Notes: generated by a model not told the origin, from the sequence alone. A DNA stretch of 64,000 nucleotides from Sinomonas atrocyanea (GCF_030812675.1 NZ_JAUSTE010000008.1:124001-188000); one strand, 5' to 3'; counted from the first letter of the stretch, positions 8,258 through 18,344 are shown. A program made the numbers and translations.

Positions 8258-9697
8258 CTACGCCCGCACCCGGTCCCCATCCGGTGAGACCACGGGCAAC
8301 GGAGCCGTCTCATCCCGCAGCCCCGGGCGCCGCCGCCCGTCGCCGCGGACCCACAGGGCATACGCGCCAGCCAGGAGCGCGACCCACACCCCGCCCACCA
8401 CGAGGGCCACCCGGGTGTCCTCGAACCAGCCCAGGAGCACCGTGACGAACACCATGAATGCGATCGCGAGGACCGAGGCGGCGGGCCACAGCGGGGACGG
8501 GAACTCGCTCGGCGCGAGCGCGTACCGACGGATCTCGCGCTTCATAGCCACGTGGCTCGCGAGGATCATGGCCCACACGAACACGGTCGCGAAGGTCGCG
8601 ATGGAGGCGATGACCGTGAACACGTCCGCGGGGATCACCGCGTTGAGCACCACGCCGACGGCGAGCACGCCGGTCATGACCACCACGGTCATCCACGGCA
8701 CCCCGCGCGCCGACACCTTCCCGAACGAGGCTGGCGCATGGCCCTGCTGCGCGAGGCCGAACAGGACGCGGCCCGCCCCGAAGATGTCGGAGTTGATCGC
8801 GGAGAGCGCTGCGGTGATGACGATCGCGTTGAGCACATTGGCCGCCCCGGGGATCCCGAGACCGCTGAAGATCTGCACGAAGGGGCTGCCCTGGGCGCCC
8901 ACCTGGTTCCATGGGAACAGGCTCATGAGCACGCCGAGTGTGAGCACGTAGAAGAGCAGGATCCGCACGGGCACGGTGTTGACGGCCTGCGGAATGGCCT
9001 TCTTCGGGTCCGCGGCCTCGCCGGCCGTCACCCCGATGGTCTCCACGCCCCCGAAGGCGAACACCACCACCGAGAAGCAGGCGAGCAGGCCCCCGAAGCC
9101 GTTCGGGAGCAGGCCGCCGTTCGCCACGAGCTGGTGCACGCCCGCCTGCCCGCCTGAGGGCGACGAGAAGCCGAACGCGATGAGGGCCGCGCCGCCGGCG
9201 ATCATGGCGATGATCGCGGCGACCTTCACGAGGGAGAACCAGAACTCGAGCTCGCCGAAGACCTTCACGCTGAGCAGGTTGATGGCGGTCAGGACCAGGA
9301 TCACGGCGGCGATCCACACCCACCGGTCCACCTGCGGGAACCAGAAGCCCATGTAGATGCCGAACGCGGTGATGTCCGCGAGGGCCACGATCGCCATCTC
9401 GAAGACGTAGGTCCAGCCCGTCGCGAAGCCCCAGAAGGGGCCGAGGTACCGGCCGGCGTACTGGCTGAATGACCCGGAGACGGGGTGGCGCACGGCCATC
9501 TCGCCGAGCGAGCGCATCACCATGAACACGGCGGCGCCGGCGATCATGTAGGCGATCAGGACCGCCGGGCCAGCCGCCTGGATGGCCTCGGCGGAGCCGT
9601 AGAACAGCCCGGTGCCGATGGCCGACCCCAGGGCCATGAACCGGATGTGCCGGACGTTGAGGCCGCGGCTGAGCGCGGCCGGCTGAGTGGTCTGCAT
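8258..9697 (-). CDS. Amino acid permease, AAT family (probable histidine permease)
   Basis: 479 residues with 12 hydrophobic segments and the AAT/APC opening [51 protein letters not shown] follows. It resembles ProY/HutT-type permeases. ATG at 9697 is preceded by GAGG with 6-nt spacing. It is divergent from an IclR gene, and the 253-bp space between them holds three copies of a palindrome also found before hutU and hutG, so histidine is the likely substrate. That link is inference; the family assignment is secure. Confidence 0.88.
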   Translation of the reverse strand: MQTTQPAALSRGLNVRHIRFMALGSAIGTGLFYGSAEAIQAAGPAVLIAYMIAGAAVFMVMRSLGEMAVRHPVSGSFSQYAGRYLGPFWGFATGWTYVFEMAIVALADITAFGIYMGFWFPQVDRWVWIAAVILVLTAINLLSVKVFGELEFWFSLVKVAAIIAMIAGGAALIAFGFSSPSGGQAGVHQLVANGGLLPNGFGGLLACFSVVVFAFGGVETIGVTAGEAADPKKAIPQAVNTVPVRILLFYVLTLGVLMSLFPWNQVGAQGSPFVQIFSGLGIPGAANVLNAIVITAALSAINSDIFGAGRVLFGLAQQGHAPASFGKVSARGVPWMTVVVMTGVLAVGVVLNAVIPADVFTVIASIATFATVFVWAMILASHVAMKREIRRYALAPSEFPSPLWPAASVLAIAFMVFVTVLLGWFEDTRVALVVGGVWVALLAGAYALWVRGDGRRRPGLRDETAPLPVVSPDGDRVRA

Positions 9698-9791
9698 GGG
9701 ATCCTCACGTCGTTGGGAAGGGCCTTCGGGCCAGGCTCCTCCCACTGTGCCGGGCCCTGCGCGGCTGTGAGTGGCGTCACCACCAGAGGGT

Positions 9792-9914
9792 GTCTCGCAT
9801 CCCAGATGCCGGCATGGTGCGGAAGTGTCCGGAATCCCGGACGGTGAGCGGACGACGGCGGCTGCGCGCCCGGCGTCGTCCGGCCCACACTGGGGGTGGT
9901 CCGGGATTGCAGAC
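9792..9914. promoter_or_regulatory. Three candidate IclR (HutR-type) operators
   Basis: Three 16-bp sites match GTCYSSNATNSCRGAC: A at 9792-9807 (GTCTCGCATCCCAGAT, with one end mismatch), B at 9827-9842 (GTCCGGAATCCCGGAC, perfect 6-bp arms), C at 9899-9914 (GTCCGGGATTGCAGAC). They sit between the divergent permease and IclR genes. Similar sites occur at 14844 and 22150 before hutU and hutG. The core resembles the motif I recall for corynebacterial HutR, TCTGwwATwCCAGA. Confidence 0.7.
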
Positions 9915-9950
9915 ACAGGCGCAACCCGACCGAGACCGGAAGGAGTCCCC

Positions 9951-10742
9951 ATGCCCACCACCGAGGGGCGGGAGAAGTCGAAGGTGCCCGCCGCGGAGAG
10001 CACGCTGCGGATCCTGCGCCTGCTGGCCTCCCGGCGCGGGCCGCAGCCGGCCTCGGCGATCGCGGCGCAGCTGGGCCTGCCTCGCTCCACGGTCTACCAC
10101 CTGCTCGCGGTCATGGAGGAGAACGGGTTCGTCCTCCACCTGCCCGAGGAGCAGCGGTACGGCCTCGGGATCGGCGCCTTCGAGCTCTCGAGCGCCTACT
10201 CCCGGCAGGAGCCGCTCTCGCGTCTTGGGCGGCCCCTGCTGGCCGCGCTCGTGGATGCGATCGGGGAGAGCACCCACCTCGCCGTGCTGCACGGCCGGGA
10301 CGTGCTCTACATCGTCGAGGAGCGGGCCAAGAACCGGCCCTCGCTCGTCACCGATGTGGGGGTGCGCCTGCCGAGCCACCTCACCGCGAGCGGGCGCGCG
10401 ATCCTGGCAGCGCTGCCGAAGTCCCAGGTCCGCGCGCTCTACCCCAACGCCGCAGCCTTCAGCTCCCGCACGGAGGAGGGGGAGCAGATCCGGTCGTACT
10501 CGGCCCTGCAGTCGGAGCTGGACCAGGTGCGCCAGCGCGGCTATGCGACCGAGGGCGGCGAGGTGACGCCGGGGCTCGCCTCGGTCGCGGCCGTGGTCCG
10601 GGACCACGCGGGCTGGCCCACGGCGGCCGTCGCAGTGACGTTCGAGGCCGAGCGCGTGCCCGCACAGCGGCGCGAGGAGCTCGCCGCCCGGGTCCAGAAG
10701 GCGGCCGGGGACCTCGCCGCAAGGATCTACGGACGCGGCTGA
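9951..10742 (+). CDS. IclR family regulator, putative HutR
   Basis: 263 residues. The winged HTH is [46 protein letters not shown] (about residues 12-58); the effector domain includes [16 protein letters not shown] and [22 protein letters not shown], both typical of IclR. ATG 9951 has a good ribosome site (AAGGAG). The protein is encoded beside a probable histidine permease, and matching palindromes lie at this junction and before hutU and hutG. I infer it regulates histidine catabolism, as an IclR-type HutR does in Corynebacterium; activation or repression cannot be told from sequence. Confidence 0.85.
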   Translation: MPTTEGREKSKVPAAESTLRILRLLASRRGPQPASAIAAQLGLPRSTVYHLLAVMEENGFVLHLPEEQRYGLGIGAFELSSAYSRQEPLSRLGRPLLAALVDAIGESTHLAVLHGRDVLYIVEERAKNRPSLVTDVGVRLPSHLTASGRAILAALPKSQVRALYPNAAAFSSRTEEGEQIRSYSALQSELDQVRQRGYATEGGEVTPGLASVAAVVRDHAGWPTAAVAVTFEAERVPAQRREELAARVQKAAGDLAARIYGRG

Positions 10743-10773
10743 GCTCCCCACCCCCTCCGCGGGCGGCGCCGGC

Positions 10774-11784
10774 TCACACGCGCACGAGCATCTTGCCGGT
10801 GTTCGCCCCGCGCATCATGTCCAGGAACGCATCGACCGTGTGCTCGATCCCGTCCACGATGGTCTCGTCGTAGGCGATGCTGCCCGCGGCGAACCACGCC
10901 GTCATCCGCTCCGTGAACTCGGGGGCGAGGTGCAGGTAGTGGCCGAGGGTGAAGCCGCGCAGGCTCAGCCCCCGGGTGATGAGGTTCGACATGTTGTCCG
11001 GGCCTGCCGGCCGCTCGGTCGCGTTGTAGGCGGAGATCGCCCCGCACAGGGCCGCCCGGCCGCCGTCGTTGAAGGCCTCGAGCGCGGCCTCCAGGTGCTC
11101 GCCGCCCACGTTGTCGAAGAACACGTCGATGCCCTCGGGGGCCGCGGCCGCGAGCTGGCCGCGCACGTCACCGTCCTTGTAGTTGAACGCCGCGTCGTAG
11201 CCGTACTTGTGGGTGAGGAGCGCGACCTTCTCGGCCGAGCCCGCGGAGCCGATCACGCGCTTGGCCCCGAGCAGCTTGGCGATCTGCCCGGCGGCGGTGC
11301 CCACCGCGCCGGCCGCGCCGGAGACGAACACCGTCTCCCCGGCCTTCAGGCCCGCGATCGCGGTGAGGCCCACGTAGGCCGTCATGCCGGTCATGCCCAG
11401 GATGTGCAGGCGGGCCGAGAGGGGCACGCCGGGGACGTCGGGCAGCACCCGGAAGGTCCCGGCGTCGGCCTGGATGACGTCGGTCCAGCCGTGCTGGTGG
11501 AGCACGATGGCGCCCTCCGGCACCTCGTCGGAAGCGGACTCGACGACCCGGCCCACGGCTCCGCCGGTGATGGTCGCGCCGAGCGCGTACGGGGCGACGT
11601 AGCTCCGGGAGTCGTTCATCCGGCCGCGCATGTACGGGTCGACCGAGACGAACTCGTTGCGCACGCGGACCTGTCCGGGCTCGAGGTCCCCGTACGGGAC
11701 GGTCACCGTCCGGAAGTCCTCGTGGGTCGGCCACCCCGAGGGGCGGCGGACAAGTTGGATCTGCGTGCTGGAGGTCTGCGACAT
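10774..11784 (-). CDS. NADP-dependent zinc-free medium-chain reductase (enoyl/curcumin reductase-like)
   Basis: 336 residues of the leukotriene B4 dehydrogenase/curcumin reductase branch of the MDR superfamily. Landmarks: FVSVDPYMRGRMND near residue 40, the GMTGMTAYVGL helix, nucleotide loop VFVSGAAGAVGTAAGQIAKLLGAKRVIGSAGS, GIDVFFDNVGGEHLEAAL and the C-terminal ANTGKMLVRV. Zinc ligands are absent, as expected. It reduces activated double bonds with NADPH; the physiological substrate is unknown. The start follows AAGGGA. It is divergent from a TetR gene with a shared operator, so probably under its control. Confidence 0.88.
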   Translation of the reverse strand: MSQTSSTQIQLVRRPSGWPTHEDFRTVTVPYGDLEPGQVRVRNEFVSVDPYMRGRMNDSRSYVAPYALGATITGGAVGRVVESASDEVPEGAIVLHQHGWTDVIQADAGTFRVLPDVPGVPLSARLHILGMTGMTAYVGLTAIAGLKAGETVFVSGAAGAVGTAAGQIAKLLGAKRVIGSAGSAEKVALLTHKYGYDAAFNYKDGDVRGQLAAAAPEGIDVFFDNVGGEHLEAALEAFNDGGRAALCGAISAYNATERPAGPDNMSNLITRGLSLRGFTLGHYLHLAPEFTERMTAWFAAGSIAYDETIVDGIEHTVDAFLDMMRGANTGKMLVRV

Positions 11785-11823
11785 GCTGGGGGTCCCTTTC
11801 GCCGGAACTGAGGTCCATCCGTA

Positions 11824-11869
11824 TTCTGTAACGACCGGTCCACCATATACTGGACTGAACGTTACAGAA
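11824..11869. promoter_or_regulatory. Divergent operator for TetR/reductase pair
   Basis: TTCTGTAACG (11824-11833) and its exact reverse complement CGTTACAGAA (11860-11869) flank an inner imperfect dyad, GGTCCA...TGGACT. The region also holds the AT-rich CATATAC stretch likely to be a -10 element. Placement between divergent genes fits a TetR operator. Confidence 0.65.
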
Positions 11870-11882
11870 AGTGGGGTGGCCC

Positions 11883-12479
11883 GTGGGCAGGACGCAGGCC
11901 TTCGACCGGGATACAGCGGTGCGCGCCGCCCGCGCCGTGTTCTGGCAGTCCGGCTACGAGGACGCCTCGGTGCCCGACCTCGAGCAGGCCACCGGGCTGA
12001 GCCGCTCGAGCATCTACAACGCCTTCGGGTCCAAGCGCGGGCTCTTCGACGTCGCCGTGCAGAGCTACCTCGACGAGGTCGTCCGCCCGCGCCTGCGCCC
12101 GCTCCAGGGCTCCCACGTCGAGCCGGAGGCAATCATCGGGTACCTCGACGGGCTCCGGGAGGCGCTCGCCGGCGCCGGGTCCGCGCCCGCCGCCAACGGC
12201 TGCCTGCTCATCAACGCCGCCGGAGCGCCGATCGCCCACGACGCCGAGGTGGCCCGCGTGATCGCGGACTACCGGGACGAACTGCGCGCCGCCGTGGGCC
12301 GCGGGGTCCGGGCGCACCTGCCGGCGGCCACGGCGGTTGAGAGGGACCGGCTCGCCGACGCCGTGACGGGGCTCGTGGTGGCAGCCTTCGCCCTCGTGCG
12401 CATCGCCCCGGACGAGGCCTCGCGGAGCCTGCTCACCGCCCGCGGCCTCATCGGCTCGTTCCAGACGCAGGCGCAGTAG
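11883..12479 (+). CDS. TetR/AcrR family transcriptional regulator
   Basis: 199 residues from GTG 11883, the start that gives the usual MGRTQAFDRD beginning; GTG 11871 is an alternative adding four residues. The HTH is AARAVFWQSGYEDASVPDLEQATGLSRSSIYNAFGSKRGLFDVAV (about residues 12-55). The C-terminal domain has GCLLINAAGAPIAHDAEVARVI, typical of TetR regulators that control oxidoreductases in response to electrophiles. The divergent reductase gene and the dyad between them make autoregulation plus control of the reductase likely. Confidence 0.88.
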   Translation: MGRTQAFDRDTAVRAARAVFWQSGYEDASVPDLEQATGLSRSSIYNAFGSKRGLFDVAVQSYLDEVVRPRLRPLQGSHVEPEAIIGYLDGLREALAGAGSAPAANGCLLINAAGAPIAHDAEVARVIADYRDELRAAVGRGVRAHLPAATAVERDRLADAVTGLVVAAFALVRIAPDEASRSLLTARGLIGSFQTQAQ

Positions 12480-12585
12480 CCGCAGAGGCTGATGCGCCCG
12501 AGGGGCGGCGGCGGTATGGTGTGCATCACATGGATGCCCGCCGGCCGCAGGCGCAGCCGGGCGCGTCCTGCCGAGGGGGCTGCGC

Positions 12586-13917
12586 ATGGCGGAGCAGGGA
12601 AGCGGCGCGGACCGCACGCGGCCCGCGCGCCGGCGCAGGTGGCTGCGCGTGGTCCTCGTCGTCGCGACGGTGCTGGCGCTCGCGGGGGCCGGCGCAGTCG
12701 TCTACGTCGTGCAGCTGGCCGGGCGGTTCAACGCGAACGTGCACCGCTCCGATGCGCTCTCGGAGGCGTTCGCCGAGACGGCGAGCCCCACGCCGTCGGC
12801 CTCCTCGCCCTCGGTGCCGAAGCTGTCCAAGGACACCAACATCCTCATCATGGGCCTCGACTCCCGGCTCGACGAGAACGGCAGGGCGCTGCCCCAGGAC
12901 ATCCAGAACGCGCTCCACGCCGGGGACGACAGCGGCGGGTTCTACAACGCCAACGTGCTCATGCTCGTGCACATCCCGGCAGACGGATCGCGGTCCACCG
13001 CCATCTCCATCCCCCGCGACGACTACGTCCAGACCGCGGGCTTCCCCGGCGCCGGCTTCAAGACCAAGGTCAAGGAGGCCTACAGCTACGGGTTCGCGGC
13101 CAAGCAGGCCGCGCTCCTGGGAGAGGGCAGGCCGAACGACGACGCGACCTACCAGGCGGCGCGGGACGCCGGCCGGGCGGCCGAGCTCGCCACCGTGTCG
13201 GCATTCCTCGGCGGGGTCCGCATCGACCACTTCGTCGAGATCACCATGGTGGCGTTCTACCAGGTGGCCCTCGCGATCCAGCCCATCACCGTGTGCGTCA
13301 ACCGGGCCACCCAGGACACCTTCTCCGGGGCAGACTTCCGCGCCGGGACGCAGCAGATCAACGCCCAGCAGGCCATGGCGTTCGTCCGCCAGCGCCGCGA
13401 CACCTCGGACCCCAGCTACGACTTCACCGACCTCGACCGCACCCGCCGCCAGCAGGCCTTCATCGTCTCGGTGCTCCACCAGCTCAAGCAGGCGGGCACG
13501 TTCACGAACCTGCCGAAGATGGAGGGCGTGCTCGACGCGGTGAGCAAGAACATGGCGGTGGACCGCGGACTCGACCTCCTGCAGCTGGCCCAGCAGGCCA
13601 CCTCCCTCACCGGCGGCAACATCTCCTTCAGCACGCTGCCCATCCTCGGCTTCGGCACCTCGCCGGACGGCGCCTCGGTCAACCTCGTGGACGTCCCGCA
13701 GATCCAGGCCACCGTCCGCGCCCTGCTCGCGCCACCGGCGCCGCCGGCGCCGAAGGCCACGCGGACGACGGCGGCCCCCACGGCCGCGGAGACCTCGCCG
13801 GCGGCGGGGCCCGCCTCGCCGTCCTCCGCCGCGAGTGCGACGCCGAAGCCCGCGACGACGACCTACGCGGACTGGCAGGGCCAGCTCCAGGGCGGCAGCG
13901 TTCCCTGCGTCAAGTAG
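12586..13917 (+). CDS. LytR-CpsA-Psr (LCP) family cell-wall glycopolymer ligase
   Basis: 443 residues. A basic N-terminus and one membrane helix (about residues 20-42) place the rest outside the membrane. The LCP domain shows NILIMGLDSR, DSGGFYNANVLMLVHI, STAISIPRDDYV (phosphate-binding Arg), and the RQRRDTSD...DLDRTRRQQAFIVSVL helix. LCP enzymes attach teichoic acid, arabinogalactan or capsule to peptidoglycan from polyprenyl carriers. The tail after about residue 375 is low-complexity Pro/Ala/Thr. Neighbouring genes give no clue to the polymer. Confidence 0.9.
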   Translation: MAEQGSGADRTRPARRRRWLRVVLVVATVLALAGAGAVVYVVQLAGRFNANVHRSDALSEAFAETASPTPSASSPSVPKLSKDTNILIMGLDSRLDENGRALPQDIQNALHAGDDSGGFYNANVLMLVHIPADGSRSTAISIPRDDYVQTAGFPGAGFKTKVKEAYSYGFAAKQAALLGEGRPNDDATYQAARDAGRAAELATVSAFLGGVRIDHFVEITMVAFYQVALAIQPITVCVNRATQDTFSGADFRAGTQQINAQQAMAFVRQRRDTSDPSYDFTDLDRTRRQQAFIVSVLHQLKQAGTFTNLPKMEGVLDAVSKNMAVDRGLDLLQLAQQATSLTGGNISFSTLPILGFGTSPDGASVNLVDVPQIQATVRALLAPPAPPAPKATRTTAAPTAAETSPAAGPASPSSAASATPKPATTTYADWQGQLQGGSVPCVK

Positions 13918-13941
13918 CGGCCCCGGCGCCGCGGGCGCCCT

Positions 13942-14355
13942 CTACAGATGGTTGAAGAAGAACAGGCCCCACGCGTTGAGCGTCGCCGCGAGGGCCGCGG
14001 CCGAGAGCGTGAGCCCGACGACCGTCAGGCCCAGCGACCAGCGCGCCGCGAGCGAGGCGATGCCCGAGCCGAGCCCCGCGACCGCGGCGCCGGCGCAGAG
14101 CCAGACCACCACCAGCGAGTCCCACTGGAGGAGGAGCCAGGTGCCGACCTCGGGGGCGCCGCGGGGGCCGTACCAGCCGAGCTCGGTGGTCAGGACCATC
14201 GTCACCGTGAGAGCACCCGCGAGGGACAGCGCGCCGCACACGGTCGAGGCGATGCCGAGCACGTGCCGGCCGCGTGGATTGCCGCGGTGCGCCGACCGGC
14301 CCCAGCCGCCGCTGAGCAGCAGCCCGCGCCACGCTCCAGGATTCCCGTAGTCCAC
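13942..14355 (-). CDS. Hypothetical membrane protein, three or four helices
   Basis: 137 residues, no family recognised. Hydrophobic segments lie at about residues 31-55, 73-97 and 103-128, ending in the aromatic FFFNHL. The basic stretch RSAHRGNPRGRH before the first helix suggests a cytoplasmic N-terminus. It is convergent with the LCP gene, 24 bp from its stop, and divergent from the GNAT gene at 14415. Coding support is frame openness, hydrophobic periodicity and codon bias. Confidence 0.6.
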   Translation of the reverse strand: MDYGNPGAWRGLLLSGGWGRSAHRGNPRGRHVLGIASTVCGALSLAGALTVTMVLTTELGWYGPRGAPEVGTWLLLQWDSLVVVWLCAGAAVAGLGSGIASLAARWSLGLTVVGLTLSAAALAATLNAWGLFFFNHL

Positions 14356-14414
14356 CGATCCCCCTCCCAGAGACAGTCAACACGGTCCGCGGCCCCGCGC
14401 GGTAGCGTGGCGGG

Positions 14415-14828
14415 ATGATCCTGCGCACGTACGCCGAGCCGGACCGCGAGGCCGTGATCGCCCTCTGGCGCGCCGCGGGGCTCACCCGGCCCTGGAACGA
14501 CCCCGGCCGGGACATCGACCGCGCCACCTCCACGTGGCCCGAGCTCTTCGTCGTGGCCGCGGCCGAGGAGGTCGTCGGGACGGCGATGGCGGGGTACGAC
14601 GGGCACCGGGGCTGGGTCTACTACCTCGCGGTGGAGCCCGGGCGGCAGGGCGAGGGGATCGGCCGCGCACTCCTGGCCGAGGCCGAGTCGCGGCTCACGG
14701 CGCTGGGCTGCCCCAAGGTCATGCTCATGGTCCGGCGCGGCAATGAGGGCGCCCACGGCTTCTACGGCGGCCTCGGGTACAGCGAGGACGAGGTCGCGAC
14801 GTTCGGCAAGCGGCTCATCCCGGACTGA
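14415..14828 (+). CDS. GNAT family acetyltransferase, YpeA-like
   Basis: 137 residues. [36 protein letters not shown] at the start and [57 protein letters not shown] match the YpeA subgroup; the acetyl-CoA loop is RQGEGIG. Substrate unknown. TAGCGT at 14403-14408 sits 6 nt before the ATG, so the mRNA is probably leaderless. The gene ends only 16 bp before the operator of the hutUH operon but is not obviously part of it. Confidence 0.88.
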   Translation: MILRTYAEPDREAVIALWRAAGLTRPWNDPGRDIDRATSTWPELFVVAAAEEVVGTAMAGYDGHRGWVYYLAVEPGRQGEGIGRALLAEAESRLTALGCPKVMLMVRRGNEGAHGFYGGLGYSEDEVATFGKRLIPD

Positions 14829-14843
14829 GGGGCGATCGGGCAC

Positions 14844-14859
14844 GTCTGGGATGCCGGAC
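14844..14859. promoter_or_regulatory. Candidate HutR operator upstream of hutU
   Basis: GTCTGGGATGCCGGAC, an imperfect 16-bp palindrome, matches the three sites at 9792-9914 in the form GTCYSSNATNSCRGAC. It lies 107 bp before the hutU start, in the GNAT-hutU gap, where an activator site upstream of a promoter would be expected. Confidence 0.7.
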
Positions 14860-14965
14860 GACGCCCTGCGGGAACCCCTGTTCGCACCCGGCGCGGCGCG
14901 GTGTGATGGATGCAGAGGATCGAACGGTCCAGCAGACACCCACCCATCACGACGCAGGAGTCACG

Positions 14966-16729
14966 ATGACGGAGACCACCAGCCCCGCCGCCAAGGCCGA
15001 CTTCACCACCGGCGCCCGCCCGGTCCGCGCCCCCCGCGGCACGGAGATCACGGCCAAGTCCTGGCAGACCGAGGCCCCGATGCGCATGCTCATGAACAAC
15101 CTCGACCCCGAGGTGGCCGAGCGCCCCGACGAGCTCGTCGTGTACGGCGGCACCGGCCGCGCCGCCCGCTCGTGGAAGGCCTTCGACGCGATCATCGCGA
15201 CGCTGAAGGACCTGGACGACGACGAGACCCTGCTCGTGCAGTCCGGCAAGCCGGTGGGCGTCTTCCGCACCAACGTCTGGGCCCCGCGCGTGCTCATCGC
15301 CAACTCGAACCTGGTGGGCGACTGGGCCACCTGGCCCGAGTTCCGCCGCCTCGAGGCCGAGGGCCTGACGATGTACGGCCAGATGACCGCAGGCTCGTGG
15401 ATCTACATCGGCACGCAGGGCATCCTCCAGGGCACCTACGAGACGTTCGCCGCGGTGGGCCGCAAGCTCATCGCCGAGGGCCGCCACCCCGCGGCCCCGG
15501 CCCACGGCTCCACCGAGGGCCCCCTCGCCGGCACCCTCACCCTCACCGGCGGCTGCGGCGGCATGGGCGGCGCCCAGCCCCTCGCCGTGACCCTGAACGA
15601 CGGCGCGTGCCTGATCGTCGATGTCGACGAGACCCGCCTCCGCCGCCGCGTCGGCAAGCGCTACCTCGATGAGGTCGAGACCGACCTGGACACCGCGATC
15701 GCCAAGGTGTGCAGGGCCAAGGAGGAGCGCCGCGGCTGGTCCGTGGGCTACGTCGGCAACGCCGCCGAGGTCTTCCCCGAGATCCTCCGCCGCCACCGGG
15801 CCGGCGAGCTCACCGTGGACGTCGTGACCGACCAGACCTCCGCCCACGACCCCCTCAGCTACCTGCCCACCGAGTACACCGTGGAGCAGTGGAAGCCCGA
15901 GGCCGAGGCCGATCCGGAGGGCTTCACCAAGAAGGCCGAGAACGCGATGGCCCGCCACGTCCAGGCCATGGTCGAGTTCCAGGACGCGGGCGCCGAGGTC
16001 TTCGACTACGGCAACTCGATCCGCGACGAGGCCCGCAAGGGCGGCTACGAGCGCGCGTTCGCCTTCCCCGGCTTCGTCCCCGCCTATATCCGCCCGCTCT
16101 TCTGCGAGGGCCTCGGCCCGTTCCGCTGGGTGGCCCTCTCCGGCGACCCGGAGGACATCAAGGTCACCGATGCGGCCATCAAGGAGCTCTTCCCCGAGAA
16201 CAAGCACCTGCACACGTGGCTCGACGCCGCCGAGGAGCGCGTCGAGTTCGAGGGCCTCCCCGCACGCATCTGCTGGCTCGGCTACGGCGAGCGCCACCAG
16301 GCCGGCCTGCTCTTCAACCGCCTCGTCGCCGAGGGCAAGGTCAAGGCCCCGATCGTGATCGGCCGCGACCACCTCGACTCCGGCTCTGTCGCCTCCCCGT
16401 ACCGCGAGACCGAGGCCATGAAGGACGGCTCCGACGCGATCGCAGACTGGCCACTCCTCAACGCCCTGACCGCGGCCTCCTCCGGCGCCACGTGGGTATC
16501 GATCCACCACGGCGGCGGCGTCGGCATCGGCCGTTCGATCCACGCCGGCCAGGTCTCCGTCGCGGACGGCACCGAGCTCGCGGCCGCCAAGCTCACCGCC
16601 CTCCTGACCAATGACCCGGGGATGGGCGTGATCCGCCACGTCGACGCCGGCTACGAGCGCGCCGCCGAGGTCGCCGCCGAGCGCGGCGTCAAGATCCCCA
16701 TGAACCCGGCCACCCGCTCGGCCCAGTAA
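14966..16729 (+). CDS. hutU: Urocanate hydratase
   Basis: 587 residues, slightly longer than usual (about 555-560) because of an N-terminal extension. Urocanase converts urocanate to 4-imidazolone-5-propionate using tightly bound NAD. Visible motifs: [24 protein letters not shown] near the start, NAD-binding [14 protein letters not shown] (about residue 193), DQTSAHDPL, and the active-site region [21 protein letters not shown] 14966 follows GCAGGAG with good spacing; an upstream in-frame ATG at 14903 has no such site. It is 13 bp upstream of hutH and preceded by a HutR-type operator. Confidence 0.97.
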   Translation: MTETTSPAAKADFTTGARPVRAPRGTEITAKSWQTEAPMRMLMNNLDPEVAERPDELVVYGGTGRAARSWKAFDAIIATLKDLDDDETLLVQSGKPVGVFRTNVWAPRVLIANSNLVGDWATWPEFRRLEAEGLTMYGQMTAGSWIYIGTQGILQGTYETFAAVGRKLIAEGRHPAAPAHGSTEGPLAGTLTLTGGCGGMGGAQPLAVTLNDGACLIVDVDETRLRRRVGKRYLDEVETDLDTAIAKVCRAKEERRGWSVGYVGNAAEVFPEILRRHRAGELTVDVVTDQTSAHDPLSYLPTEYTVEQWKPEAEADPEGFTKKAENAMARHVQAMVEFQDAGAEVFDYGNSIRDEARKGGYERAFAFPGFVPAYIRPLFCEGLGPFRWVALSGDPEDIKVTDAAIKELFPENKHLHTWLDAAEERVEFEGLPARICWLGYGERHQAGLLFNRLVAEGKVKAPIVIGRDHLDSGSVASPYRETEAMKDGSDAIADWPLLNALTAASSGATWVSIHHGGGVGIGRSIHAGQVSVADGTELAAAKLTALLTNDPGMGVIRHVDAGYERAAEVAAERGVKIPMNPATRSAQ

Positions 16730-16742
16730 AGGACTCCACGCC

Positions 16743-18344
16743 ATGACCCTCACCGCCCCCGAGACCCACCTCCCTACCCAGGTCACGCTCTCCACCCACG
16801 GCCTCACGGCCGAGGACGTGGTCGCCGTCGCCCGCCACGACGCCACCGTGGCGGTCGCGCCCGAGGCGCTCGACGCCGTCGCCCGCGTCCGCGCCCACGT
16901 CGAGGAGCTCGCCGCGTCCGAGGTCCCCGCCTACGGCATCTCCACCGGGTTCGGCGCCCTCGCGAACCTGCACATCCCGCAGGAGAAGCGCACCCAGCTG
17001 CAGAAGTCGCTCATCCGCTCGCACGCCGCCGGCATGGGCCCGGCCGTGGAGCGCGAGGTGGCCCGCGCCCTCATGTTCCTGCGGGCCAAGACCCTCGCCT
17101 CGGGCCGCACCGGAGTGCGCCCCGTGGTCCTGGAGACCTTCGTGGCGCTGCTCAACGCGGGCATCACGCCCGTGATCCGCGAGTTCGGCTCGCTGGGCTG
17201 CTCGGGCGACCTCGCACCCCTCTCCCACGTGGCCCTCGTGCTCATGGGGGAGGGCGAGGCGTTCGGGCCCGACGGCGAGCGGTGCGGCGGCGCGGGCGAG
17301 CGCACCGTCGCGCAGCTGCTCGCCGAGCACGGCATCGAGCCCATCGTGCTGGCGGAGAAGGAGGGTCTGGCCCTCGTCAACGGCACCGAGGGGATGCTCG
17401 GCATGCTGCTCATGGCGCTCGCGGACCTCCGCCAGCTCGTCACGACCGCGGACGTCACGGCGGCCCTGTCCGTCGACGGCCTCATGGGCACCGACCAGGT
17501 GTTCCTCCCCGAGCTGCACGCTCCGCTGCGCCCGCACCCGGGCCAGGCCGACTCGGCGGCCAACATGCTGGCCGTGCTGCGCGACTCCGCGATCGTGGCC
17601 TCGCACCGCGAGGGCGATTCCCGCGTCCAGGATGCGTACTCGCTGCGCTGCGCGCCGCAGGTGGCCGGCGCCGTGCGGGACACGATCGCCCACGCGCAGG
17701 GCGTGGCCGAGCGCGAGCTCGAGGCAGCGATCGACAACCCGGTGGTCCTGCCGGACGGGCGCGTGTCCAGCAACGGCAACTTTCACGGAGCCCCCGTCGC
17801 CTACGTGCTCGACTTCCTCGCGATCGCCGTCGCGGACCTGGCCTCGATGGCCGAGCGGCGCACCGACCGCATGCTCGACCCGGCCCGCTCCCACGGCCTG
17901 CCGGCCTTCCTCGCGCACGACCCGGGCGTGGACTCCGGCCTCATGATCGCCCAGTACACCCAGGCCGGGCTCGTCTCGGACTGCAAGCGGCTGGCCGTCC
18001 CGGCCTCCGTGGACTCGATCCCGAGCTCGGCGATGCAGGAGGACCACGTGTCCATGGGCTGGCATGCCGCGCGCAAGCTCCGCAAGGCAGTGGAGAATCT
18101 GCGCCGCGTGCTCGCGATCGAGCTCGTCACGGCCGCACGCGCCATCGACCTCCGCACCGAGGCCTCCGGCGGCGCACTCGTCCCGGGGCCCGGGGGTGCC
18201 GCGGCGCTCGAGGTGCTCCGCCGCACGGTGGCCGGCCCGGGCTCCGACCGGTTCATGTCCCCCGAGCTCGAGGAAGCGGACCGGGTGCTCGCCCGGGGCG
18301 AGCTGCTCGCGGCGGTGAGTGCCGCCGTCGGCGGCCTCCGCTGA
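16743..18344 (+). CDS. hutH: Histidine ammonia-lyase with Cys-Ser-Gly cofactor triad
   Basis: 533 residues. It deaminates L-histidine to urocanate, the first step of the Hut pathway. Conserved parts: YGISTGFGALAN (about residue 61), GSLGCSGDLAPLSH, NGTEG, and QDAYSLRCAPQV. The residues that cyclise to the MIO cofactor are Cys153-Ser154-Gly155, where the classical enzyme has Ala-Ser-Gly. Ser and Gly are kept, so MIO formation is still expected; this variant appears common in actinobacteria as far as I recall. It is co-transcribed with hutU. A 7-bp hairpin, ACGATTC-GTGG-GAATCGT (18400-18417), lies downstream. Confidence 0.97.
   Translation: MTLTAPETHLPTQVTLSTHGLTAEDVVAVARHDATVAVAPEALDAVARVRAHVEELAASEVPAYGISTGFGALANLHIPQEKRTQLQKSLIRSHAAGMGPAVEREVARALMFLRAKTLASGRTGVRPVVLETFVALLNAGITPVIREFGSLGCSGDLAPLSHVALVLMGEGEAFGPDGERCGGAGERTVAQLLAEHGIEPIVLAEKEGLALVNGTEGMLGMLLMALADLRQLVTTADVTAALSVDGLMGTDQVFLPELHAPLRPHPGQADSAANMLAVLRDSAIVASHREGDSRVQDAYSLRCAPQVAGAVRDTIAHAQGVAERELEAAIDNPVVLPDGRVSSNGNFHGAPVAYVLDFLAIAVADLASMAERRTDRMLDPARSHGLPAFLAHDPGVDSGLMIAQYTQAGLVSDCKRLAVPASVDSIPSSAMQEDHVSMGWHAARKLRKAVENLRRVLAIELVTAARAIDLRTEASGGALVPGPGGAAALEVLRRTVAGPGSDRFMSPELEEADRVLARGELLAAVSAAVGGLR

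Noticed and set aside
14762-16846. 694-codon open frame antisense to hutU
   Set aside because: No recognisable domain; hutU on the other strand has complete catalytic motifs and a good ribosome site.
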